DNA of 64,000 nt from Nonomuraea cavernae (GTDB lineage Bacteria; Actinomycetota; Actinomycetes; Streptosporangiales; Streptosporangiaceae): the NCBI RefSeq assembly GCF_014646355.1, contig NZ_BMNH01000037.1:1-64000 (forward strand), in the 5' to 3' direction. The number at the start of each line of letters is the position of its first letter. Position 1 is the first letter of the stretch. Position numbers and translations under genes: made by a program. Positions 48,014 through 55,164 of this stretch are shown here, piece by piece. Below the pieces are notes generated by a model. The model was not told the origin of the DNA, did not search any database, and saw nothing but the letters and a program-made list of their open reading frames with translations.

Positions 48014-48783
48014 GCTTCCTCCTCGATCAGTCCGAGTGCGCGCAGGTCCTCCAGGGGCGCGCTGGTGTTGCAGGAGCCGTAGCTGACCAGCAGCCGGCGG
48101 GCGTGCTCGGCGGTCTCCGGGGAGACCGACTCCGCCATCCGCACCAGGTGGCCCACGTCGGTGGTGCGCAGCATCGGCGCGGGGTCGCGGTGCTCGGCGG
48201 CCTCGCAGACGGCGAGCAGCAGGTTGAGGAAGCCGTGGCGGTCGACGCCGAGCGACGGGTCGAAGTGGCGGATGGCGTGGTGCAGCCCCGCCGTGGCCTT
48301 GAACGGGATGTCGTGGTCGGCGCAGAACCGGATGAACGCCGCGAGGTGTTCGACCGGCGGGAACGCCTCGGCCGTCTCGCCGCCGCAGCGCACCTTCAGC
48401 CCGACGCCCTCAGGCACGTCGGCGTTGCCCTTGCGGGCCGGCACCTCGACGAACAGCCGCACCCCCGGCGGCAGCCGGTCGGTCATCTTCCGGGCCAGCT
48501 CGGCGACCGACATGTCGGGCGGCAGGCGTACCTCGACCAGGTCGACCGGCAGGTCCTCGAACGGCGGGAGGTCCGGCGTGTCGACGATCAGCCCGATGCG
48601 GCGCGGCCGGAAGCTCTCCCGGCGCAGGCCGTCGAGGCGGCTGGTCGGGCAGAGGAAGCGCTGGGTCAGGAGCGGATTGTTCCTGGCCTGGTCGCGCTCG
48701 TGGCGGCTCAGCGCCTCGTCCATGTGCAGGGAAGTCGGCGGGAACAGGCCCGCGTCGTCGACCAGTGCGGAGAAAAGACTCAT
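48010..48783 (-). CDS. Uncharacterised protein between hmgA and fahA
   Basis: A 257-residue cytosolic protein that I recognise only as a conserved uncharacterised family. The segments IGLIVDTPDLPP, VRLFVEVPA, GLKVRCGG and PFKATAGLHHAIRH come in a regular strand-helix order that suggests a TIM-barrel fold, with KVRCGG and the Lys/Thr/His/His cluster as likely active-site elements. It overlaps fahA by 4 nt and is overlapped by hmgA, so it is stoichiometrically made with them. No maleylacetoacetate isomerase is encoded nearby, and this product occupies its genetic place. Confidence 0.8.
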   Translation of the reverse strand: MSLFSALVDDAGLFPPTSLHMDEALSRHERDQARNNPLLTQRFLCPTSRLDGLRRESFRPRRIGLIVDTPDLPPFEDLPVDLVEVRLPPDMSVAELARKMTDRLPPGVRLFVEVPARKGNADVPEGVGLKVRCGGETAEAFPPVEHLAAFIRFCADHDIPFKATAGLHHAIRHFDPSLGVDRHGFLNLLLAVCEAAEHRDPAPMLRTTDVGHLVRMAESVSPETAEHARRLLVSYGSCNTSAPLEDLRALGLIEEEA

Positions 48784-49949
48784 CGTGACCAGGTCCAGGC
48801 GTATCCGGGATCCTCGCAGGACAGGGCGCCCTGACCGAGGTCGAGCGGGCGGAACGTGTCGACCATCACGGCCGTCTCACTGGTGGTCGTGACGCCTTGG
48901 GCGACGGCGTCGATGACCGCCTCCACCGCTCCTGGCTGCGGCCCGTGGGTGAATCCGGCGGGATGCAGTGAGATGGAGCCGACGTCGATGCCGGAGCCCC
49001 TGCGCGCCGTGTAGTCGCCGCCGACGTAGAACATGAACTCGTCGGAGTCGACGTTGTGGTGGTTGTACGGGATCGGCACCGATTCGGGATGGAAGTCGAG
49101 CGGGCGCGGACAGAACGAGCACACCACGAAGCCGGGCCCCTCGAACGTCTGGTGCACCGGCGGCGGGGCGTGGGTCCGCTTCACGATCGGCTCGAAGTCC
49201 TCGATGTTGAACGCGTACGGGTAGAGGCAGCCGTCCCAGCCGACCACGTCGAACGGGTGGTGGCGGTAGACCAGCCTGGTCAGCCCGCCCCGGGTGCGCA
49301 CCAGCACCGGCACCTCCTCACCCTCGGCGAGGAGCGGCTCGGCGGGCCCGCGCAGGTCGCGCTCGCAGTAGGGGGCGTGCTCCAGGAACTGGCCGTGCTG
49401 CGACAGGTAGCGCTTGGGCGGCCTGATGTGCCCGGACGCCTCGATGACCAGGGCGTTGACCTGGCCGGCGGGCACCCAGCGGTGGATCGTCCCGGTCGGG
49501 ACGACGACGTAGTCGCCCTCGCCGGCCTCGATGACGCCGTACGTCGACTCGAACCTGACCCGGCCGCACTGGATGTAGACGCACTCGTCACCCATCGAGT
49601 TGCGGTAGAGCTCGCTGGGCGCGTCGCTGGTGGCGTACGACAGCCGGACGTCGGCGTTTCCGGCCAGCAGGATGCGGCCGGACACCAGGTCGCCGGCTCC
49701 GGTCAGGTCCTGGGTGCGGAAGTGGCGCGGGGACAGCGGCAGGTTGGGCTCCAGGCGCGACTCCGTGACCGGGGTGACCGCCTCGGCTTTGATGATGGCG
49801 GTGGGCAGGTGGCGGTGGTAGAGCAGCGAGGAGTCGGACGAGAACCCCTCCTCGCCCATCAGCTCCTCGGCGTACAGGCCGCCGTCCGGCCGCCTGAACT
49901 GCACATGACGCTTACGGGGCACCTCGCCCACGACGCGGTAGTACGGCAT
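48780..49949 (-). CDS. hmgA: Homogentisate 1,2-dioxygenase
   Basis: A 389-residue ring-cleaving iron dioxygenase (cupin fold). C-terminal iron-site region: VPIPYNHHNVDSDEFMFYVG with the His and Glu ligands, and LHPAGFTHGPQPG with the further His ligand. N-terminal YRNSMGDECVYIQCG is also family-typical. It opens homogentisate to maleylacetoacetate. ATG with a GGGGAGGGG ribosome site. First gene of a three-gene operon; the operator and an IclR gene lie directly upstream on the same strand. Confidence 0.95.
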   Translation of the reverse strand: MPYYRVVGEVPRKRHVQFRRPDGGLYAEELMGEEGFSSDSSLLYHRHLPTAIIKAEAVTPVTESRLEPNLPLSPRHFRTQDLTGAGDLVSGRILLAGNADVRLSYATSDAPSELYRNSMGDECVYIQCGRVRFESTYGVIEAGEGDYVVVPTGTIHRWVPAGQVNALVIEASGHIRPPKRYLSQHGQFLEHAPYCERDLRGPAEPLLAEGEEVPVLVRTRGGLTRLVYRHHPFDVVGWDGCLYPYAFNIEDFEPIVKRTHAPPPVHQTFEGPGFVVCSFCPRPLDFHPESVPIPYNHHNVDSDEFMFYVGGDYTARRGSGIDVGSISLHPAGFTHGPQPGAVEAVIDAVAQGVTTTSETAVMVDTFRPLDLGQGALSCEDPGYAWTWSR

Positions 49950-49965
49950 CCGCCCCTCCCCGGGA

Positions 49966-50032
49966 GTCCGTTTATCGGACGCTTATGTCCTCTATATGTG
50001 ATTACCGTCGTTCATCGCCCACCCGATGTCAA
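49966..50032 (-). promoter_or_regulatory. hmgA promoter and candidate IclR operator
   Basis: On the minus strand: TTGACA at 50032-50027, TATAGA at 49996-49991, then an inverted repeat GTCCG-TTTAT-CGGAC at 49966-49980 between the promoter and the ATG. A TCCGATAA core here matches TCCGATTGAT and GCCGATTATC upstream of iclR. The two hexamers are too far apart to be one promoter, so the exact start is open. Confidence 0.45.
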
Positions 50033-50048
50033 CCCGGTACGGGCGCGG

Positions 50049-50678
50049 TCAGCCCAGCGCGTCGGCCAGTTCGGCCGCCGCCGCGACGACCCGTGGTCCG
50101 GCCGACTCGTCCAGCGAGCCGAAGGTCACCACCCCCACTGACGCCTCCAGCCACGGCAGGCCGCTGACCGGGGCCGCGATGCCCCGGGCTCCCTCCTGCA
50201 ACTGCCCCTCTGTCACGAGATAGTCCGTCCGGCCTTGGCGAAGGCCCAGGATCGCCTGCCCCGCCGCGCCTTTCGCGAGCGGATGCCGCGAGCCCTCCCG
50301 GTAGGCCACGTGCATGTCGGTCCACGACGGCTCGACCACGGCCACGGCCAGCCCGTCGTCGCCCTCGGCCACGGTCAGGTGCGCGGTGGCGCCGACCTGC
50401 TCGGCCAGCCGGCGCAGCGCGGGCAGCGCCGCCTGGCGTAGCAGCGGCTGCACCGCCTGGGCCAGCAGCAGCACCCCGAACCCGAGGTGCACCCGGCCGT
50501 CGGCGTCGCGGCGCACGAAGCCCTCGTTGAGCAGCGTGGTCAGCAGGCGGTAGACCACGGGACGCGACAGCGACAGCTCGTTGCTCAGCTCGGTCGGCGT
50601 GCGCCCGCCTCTGCCGTCGGCGAGCAGGCGCAGGAGCCGGAGTCCGCGTTCGAGAGTCTGGGCTGATTCAGCGGGCAT
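50049..50678 (-). CDS. IclR family regulator of homogentisate catabolism
   Basis: A 209-residue regulator. N-terminal winged helix: AQTLERGLRLLRLLADG, then TELSNELSLSRPVVYRLLTTL. The C-terminal effector domain has AHLTVAEGDDGLAVAVVE, the PLAKGAAGQAIL segment and a shortened end. Slightly shorter than the typical 250 residues. GATAAT lies 7 nt before the ATG and no ribosome site is visible, so it is probably leaderless, and its own -10 region overlaps CCGAT repeats that match the hmgA operator. It most likely controls hmgA-unknown-fahA; homogentisate or a similar ligand is inferred. Confidence 0.85.
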   Translation of the reverse strand: MPAESAQTLERGLRLLRLLADGRGGRTPTELSNELSLSRPVVYRLLTTLLNEGFVRRDADGRVHLGFGVLLLAQAVQPLLRQAALPALRRLAEQVGATAHLTVAEGDDGLAVAVVEPSWTDMHVAYREGSRHPLAKGAAGQAILGLRQGRTDYLVTEGQLQEGARGIAAPVSGLPWLEASVGVVTFGSLDESAGPRVVAAAAELADALG

Positions 50679-50726
50679 GTGGCCGATTATCTACGCGTGC
50701 CGTCCGATTGATGATCGCCTGACCCC

Positions 50727-50756
50727 TTGCGCCGGCAGGGATTCTCCGGTCACGGT
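50727..50756 (+). promoter_or_regulatory. Leaderless promoter of the sarcosine-oxidase-like gene
   Basis: TTGCGC, an 18-bp spacer, then CACGGT ending 6 nt before the ATG. Confidence 0.5.
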
Positions 50757-50762
50757 GGTCCC

Positions 50763-51896
50763 ATGAAATCGGTCATTGTGGTCGGAGCGGGCATTTGGGG
50801 GTCGTCACTGGCCCTGCGGCTCGCCGAGACGGGCTGGCGGGTGACGCTGGTCGAGCAACACAAACCCGGACATGTACGGCAGGCAAGCGCGGGCGAGACT
50901 CGGCTGCTGCGCTGCTCCCACGGCGCCGACGACTGGTACGCCCGGCTGGCCTGGAAGGCCCGGGACGGCTGGCGGCGGCTGGGCGAGCGGGCCGGCGAGG
51001 AGCTGTATCACGAGGCGGGCATGCTGTGGTTCGCCGGCACACCGGACGGCTGGGAGAGCGCCAGCGCCCGAGTCCTGAAAAATTTGGATATTCCGTGTGA
51101 GGTGCTGGACCCGGCCGACGGGGCCCGGTTCTTCCCCGACTTCCGGGGCGACGACCTCAGTTTCCTGCTCTGGGAGCCGAAGGCGGGCGTGATCAGGGCC
51201 CGCCGGGCGACCCAGGTGACCGCCAGGCTGGCCGAGGCGGCCGGCGTCAGGCTGGTCAGGGCGCGGGCGGTGCCGGTGGCCGGGGCCGAGTCGCCGTACG
51301 CGTGCGCGGTCGACGTCGACGGTGAGGTGCTGCGCGCCGACCGGGTGGTGTGGGCGTGCGGCGCGTGGCTGCCCCGGCTGTTCGACCTGGGCGACCAGCT
51401 GACCGTCACCAAGCAGGACACCCTGCACTTCGCGGTGCCCGCCGCGTGGACCACGCCGGGCACGCCCGCCTGGGTCGACTACGGCGCCTCCGCCTACGGG
51501 CACGGCGACGTCGACGGGGTCGGCATGAAGGCCACCTCCGACGTGGAGGGCGGGCCGTTCGACCCGGAGGACGGCGAGCGGGTCGTCGATCCGGCCGGGA
51601 TCGAGCGGGTCAGGGCCTACCTGCGGCGCAGGTTCCCGTCGCTGGCCGAGGCGCCCGTGCTGTTCAGCCAGGTCTGCCAGTACGCGCTCACGCCCGACGC
51701 CGAGTGGATCGTCGCGCAGACGTCGCCCGGTGTCTGGCTGCTCGGCGGAGACTCGGGCCACGGCTTCAAGCACGCCCCGGCGCTGGCCGAGTACGTGGCC
51801 GGCGTGCTCGACGGCGCGTACGAGCCGGAGCCGCGCTTCGGCCCGCACGACCGCGTGCCGTCGCGCGGCCTGCGCACCAGCGGCGACACCGGATGA
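50763..51896 (+). CDS. Sarcosine oxidase/N-methyltryptophan oxidase-like flavoenzyme
   Basis: A 377-residue monomeric oxidase of the DAO superfamily. FAD loop VGAGIWGSSLALRLAETG, ASAGETRLLRCSHG in the flavin/substrate region, and a C-terminal FSQVCQYALTPDAEWIV segment in which the Cys-x-Tyr-x-x-Thr-Pro-Asp pattern matches the covalent-FAD cysteine of monomeric sarcosine oxidase. GDSGHGFKHAP near the C-terminus is also typical. It should oxidise a secondary amine with O2, releasing H2O2. The convergent MFS gene shares a run of tandem repeats beyond its stop codon. Confidence 0.9.
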   Translation: MKSVIVVGAGIWGSSLALRLAETGWRVTLVEQHKPGHVRQASAGETRLLRCSHGADDWYARLAWKARDGWRRLGERAGEELYHEAGMLWFAGTPDGWESASARVLKNLDIPCEVLDPADGARFFPDFRGDDLSFLLWEPKAGVIRARRATQVTARLAEAAGVRLVRARAVPVAGAESPYACAVDVDGEVLRADRVVWACGAWLPRLFDLGDQLTVTKQDTLHFAVPAAWTTPGTPAWVDYGASAYGHGDVDGVGMKATSDVEGGPFDPEDGERVVDPAGIERVRAYLRRRFPSLAEAPVLFSQVCQYALTPDAEWIVAQTSPGVWLLGGDSGHGFKHAPALAEYVAGVLDGAYEPEPRFGPHDRVPSRGLRTSGDTG

Positions 51897-51898
51897 CG

Positions 51899-52030
51899 GC
51901 GCCCAGCCGGAGGCGGGCCGGATAGCGGCGCTCAGCCGGAGGCAGGCGGGTGACGGCGGGTCAGCCGGAGATGGGCCGGGTGACGGGAGATGGCCGGGTG
52001 ACGGAGGTCAGCCGGAGGCGGGCTGGGGAG
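51899..52030. repeat. Degenerate tandem repeats at the 3' ends of convergent genes
   Basis: Four copies of a CAGCCGGAGGCGGGC-like core at about 51903, 51932, 51962 and 52009 (spacings about 29, 30 and 47), with an internal 19/18-bp duplication (GAGATGGGCCGGGTGACGG) in the third interval. The last copy holds the stop and final codons (PASG) of the minus-strand MFS gene. Confidence 0.8.
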
Positions 52031-53282
52031 CGGCGGGCTGGGCGGCGGTGGCGGCGGCCGGAGCGCGCAGGTTGCGCACCCCCGGCGACAGCAGCGCCGC
52101 GAGCGTCGAGAGCAGGACGATGACGCCGCAACCGATCAACGCGGACCGCGTGCCGACCAGCGCCGCCACCGGCCCGGCCAGCATCAGTCCGAGCGGGCCG
52201 AACATCAGCGACCCGAGCGCGTCGTAGGAGCTGACCCGCGACAGCGACTCGGCCGGCACCTCCCGCTGCATGGTCGTGTACCAGAGCACGCCGAACACGT
52301 CGAAGCAGACGCCGAGCACGAACGCCCCGCCCACGATCACCCAGAGCGGCGTGCTGAACCCCAGCATGAAGTACGGCACGGCGATGGGCAGGCAGAGCAG
52401 GGTGGCCATCAGGATCGGGCGGCTGGGCCGCAGGCGCAGGGAGAACAGCACCCCGGCCATCGTGCCCACCGCCTCACCGGCGAGGAACGCCGACCAGGCG
52501 GGGGCGCCGCCCAGGCTCTCCTTGGCCAGCAGCGGCCCGAGCACTCCGTGGCCCGCCTGGATCGCCATCACCATGACGGAGAACTGCAGGACCACCACCC
52601 AGATCCACTGCCGGGACCTGAACTCGTGCCACCCCTCGCGCAGGTCGGCCAGCACCGAGTGGCGCTTCTCACCGGCGGGACGTTCGCCGGGCGTCATCTT
52701 CAGCGCCGCGATCAGCAGGCCGGCCACGGCGAACATGGCGCCGCTGACGGCCAGCGCCCAGCCGCCTCCGAACAGCACCACCGTGATGCCGCTCAGCACC
52801 GCCCCGGCCACCCGGGAACTGTTGGCGCCCAGGCCGAGCAGCGCGTTGCCGGCCTGCAACTGCTCGGCGGGCACGATGTCCGGGATGATGCCGGTCAGCG
52901 CCGGGAACAGCACCGCCATCGCCACGCCGCCGATCGCCGCGGCCGTCACCAGGGCGGGCAGCGGGGTCCAGCCGGTGAGCAGCATCGCGGCCAGCGCGAA
53001 GAAGGCCAGCGCGTTGACCAGCTCGCCGACCATCATCACCCGGGAGCGCGGGAAGCGGTCCGCGATCACCCCGCCGACCAGCATGAACACCACCATCGGC
53101 AACGCCTGGGCGGTGAGCACCACCGACAGCGTGGTCGCGTTGGCGCCGGGCAGGCCGAGGACGCCGAAGGCGAGAGCCACGGGGGCGAAGGCGCTCCCCA
53201 GAACAGAGATCGTCCGCGCCGACAGAAGCAGCGCGAAACGCCGATCCCGGAGCAGCCCGAGATCGCGACGGTAACTGTGCAC
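52008..53282 (-). CDS. MFS exporter (DHA3/EntS-like)
   Basis: A 424-residue 12-helix transporter. It begins RRDLGLLRDRRFALLLSART, and the loop 2-3 motif is VGGVIADRFPRSRVMMVGE, both typical of the EntS/DHA3 exporters. The central loop (KMTPGERPAGEKRHSVLADL) is basic. The C-terminal tail is a short Ala/Pro-rich segment. The start GTG is preceded by GAGGGG at 9 nt; a longer reading adds nine residues. Divergent from the acyl-AMP ligase, with a direct repeat in the intergenic region that could serve both. Confidence 0.85.
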   Translation of the reverse strand: MHSYRRDLGLLRDRRFALLLSARTISVLGSAFAPVALAFGVLGLPGANATTLSVVLTAQALPMVVFMLVGGVIADRFPRSRVMMVGELVNALAFFALAAMLLTGWTPLPALVTAAAIGGVAMAVLFPALTGIIPDIVPAEQLQAGNALLGLGANSSRVAGAVLSGITVVLFGGGWALAVSGAMFAVAGLLIAALKMTPGERPAGEKRHSVLADLREGWHEFRSRQWIWVVVLQFSVMVMAIQAGHGVLGPLLAKESLGGAPAWSAFLAGEAVGTMAGVLFSLRLRPSRPILMATLLCLPIAVPYFMLGFSTPLWVIVGGAFVLGVCFDVFGVLWYTTMQREVPAESLSRVSSYDALGSLMFGPLGLMLAGPVAALVGTRSALIGCGVIVLLSTLAALLSPGVRNLRAPAAATAAQPAAPQPASG

Positions 53283-53322
53283 GTGGTGGCCCCCTCGACG
53301 CCCGATCACCCTATTGTGCCCG

Positions 53323-53350
53323 CCCGTTATAACTCCTGTCGTCCCGTTAT
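53323..53350. promoter_or_regulatory. Direct repeat CCCGTTAT between divergent MFS and FAAL genes
   Basis: Two perfect CCCGTTAT octamers lie 20 bp apart (two helical turns) in the 187-bp divergent spacer. AT-rich octamers are rare here, so they may be a regulator's binding half-sites. The spacer also holds TAGGGT/CACAAT on the minus strand and a very strong AGGAGG followed by a 12-codon frame starting at 53401. Confidence 0.4.
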
Positions 53351-53469
53351 TCAGTGCTTGTCACTCCGGCAACAACACCGAACGCGGAATGTGAGGAGGT
53401 ATGGCAAGAATCGTGGCCCCATCTCCCGTAATTTGCTAGGTCCCTGTCCGACGGCGAGGGGAACGCGGC

Positions 53470-55164
53470 ATGCCTGACACACTGATCGCCCGCGTGGCGC
53501 GGTGGGCGCGGGAGACGCCCGACGCGCCCGCCTACACCTTCGTCGACCACCTGAGAGCCGATCACTCGAAGGGCGGGGCACGGCACACCCTCACCTGGAG
53601 CGGGGCCGACCTCAAGGCCCGGGCGCTGGCCGTACGGCTGCGCGAGCTCGCCGGGCCCGGCGAGCGGGTGGCCGTGCTGGCGCCGCAGGGCCTCGACTAC
53701 GTGGTCGCGATGCTCGGCGCGATGTACGCCGGAGTCGTGGCGGTGCCGCTGTTCGTGCCCGACCTGCCGGGGCACGCCGACCGGCTGACCGCGGCCTACG
53801 CGGACGCCGCTCCCGTGGTCGTGCTCACCACCTCCGAGGCGCTGCCCGGCGTCACCGCGTTCCTGGAGACGGCGCCCGCCCCGAAACGGGTGCTCACCGT
53901 GGACACGGTCTCCGACCTGCTGGCCGACGAGTGGGACGAGCCGCTGCCGGAGCCCGAGGATGTGGCCTACCTGCAGTACACCTCCGGCTCCACCCGGTCG
54001 CCCGCCGGAGTGGAGATCACGCACGCGAACGTCACCGCCAACGCCGCCCAGCTCTGGGAAGCGTTCCGGGCCACGCCCCGCACCTCCGTCGCGGTGCTCT
54101 GGCTGCCGCTCTTCCACGACATGGGGCTCATCGCCACGGTCGCGATGCCGATCATGGGCGGCAACCAGGTCGCGTTCATGGACCCGGTGGCGTTCGTCAT
54201 GCACCCGGTGCGGTGGCTGCGGCTGCTGAGCGAGTTCGACGACGTCTTCACCGGAGGGCCCAACTTCGCCTTCGAGTACACCGCCGCCCGGGTGAGCGAG
54301 CAGGACAAGGCCGGGCTGGACCTACGCGGCGTGCGCGTCATGCTGAACGGCGCCGAGCCGGTGCGGCCGGCCACGATGGAGGCGTTCCAGGCCGCCTTCG
54401 CCGGCTGCGGCCTGCGTCCCGAGGCCCAGACCCCGGCGTACGGGCTGGCGGAGGCGACCGTCTTCGTGGCCGCGGCGGGCCATGACGAGCCGTACCTCGT
54501 GACCGAGTTCGACCGCGACGCCCTCGGCGAGGGACGGGCCGTCTTGTACGGCGGGGAGGGGGCGCGCAGCGCGCTCGTCTCCTGCGGGCGGCCGACCGGG
54601 CAACGGGTGCGGGTCGTCGGCGAGGACGGGCGGGCGCTGCCGGACGGGCACGTCGGCGAGCTCTGGGTGCAGGGGCCGAACGTGGCGCGCGGCTACTGGC
54701 GGGACGCCGCGCGCACGGCCGAGGTGTTCGGGGCCGTGCTGGACGGCGCGGACGGCACCTGGCTCAGGACCGGCGACCTGGGCGTCCGGCACGACGGCCG
54801 GCTGTACATCACCGGGCGCATCAAGGACCTGGTCGTCGTCGACGGGCGCAACCACTACCCGCAGGACATCGAGGTCACCGTGCAGCAGGCGCACGAGGCC
54901 GTGCGCCGCGACCACGTGGCGGCGTTCGCCGTGCCGGGAGAGGAGACCGAGCGGCTCGTGGTGGTGGCCGAGCGGTCACGCCGGGGCGCGGACGCGGATC
55001 CGGCCGAGGTGGCGCGCCGGGTGCGGGCGGCGGTCCGGGCCCACCACGACCTGGCGGTCCACGACTTCGTGCTCACCGAGGCGGGCGCCGTGCCCCGCAC
55101 GTCCAGCGGGAAGATCGCGCGGCGCGCGTGCCTGCGGGCGTACCTGGAGGGCGCCCTTGTTTGA
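53470..55164 (+). CDS. Fatty acyl-AMP ligase (FAAL, FadD32-like)
   Basis: A 564-residue adenylating enzyme. N-terminal VAVLAPQGLDYVVAMLGAMYAG, P-loop YLQYTSGSTRSPAG, WLPLFHDMGLIATV, GGPNFAFEYTAAR and TPAYGLAEATVFVA match mycobacterial FAAL enzymes (FadD28/FadD32) far better than CoA ligases. The C-terminal RTGDLGVRHDGRLYITGRIKDLV, and the lysine in RTSSGKIARRA, complete the domain. FAALs make acyl-AMP and pass the chain to an acyl carrier protein or PKS; none is encoded in the window. ATG with GAGGGG upstream; its stop lies within the start of the MmpL gene. Confidence 0.92.
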   Translation: MPDTLIARVARWARETPDAPAYTFVDHLRADHSKGGARHTLTWSGADLKARALAVRLRELAGPGERVAVLAPQGLDYVVAMLGAMYAGVVAVPLFVPDLPGHADRLTAAYADAAPVVVLTTSEALPGVTAFLETAPAPKRVLTVDTVSDLLADEWDEPLPEPEDVAYLQYTSGSTRSPAGVEITHANVTANAAQLWEAFRATPRTSVAVLWLPLFHDMGLIATVAMPIMGGNQVAFMDPVAFVMHPVRWLRLLSEFDDVFTGGPNFAFEYTAARVSEQDKAGLDLRGVRVMLNGAEPVRPATMEAFQAAFAGCGLRPEAQTPAYGLAEATVFVAAAGHDEPYLVTEFDRDALGEGRAVLYGGEGARSALVSCGRPTGQRVRVVGEDGRALPDGHVGELWVQGPNVARGYWRDAARTAEVFGAVLDGADGTWLRTGDLGVRHDGRLYITGRIKDLVVVDGRNHYPQDIEVTVQQAHEAVRRDHVAAFAVPGEETERLVVVAERSRRGADADPAEVARRVRAAVRAHHDLAVHDFVLTEAGAVPRTSSGKIARRACLRAYLEGALV

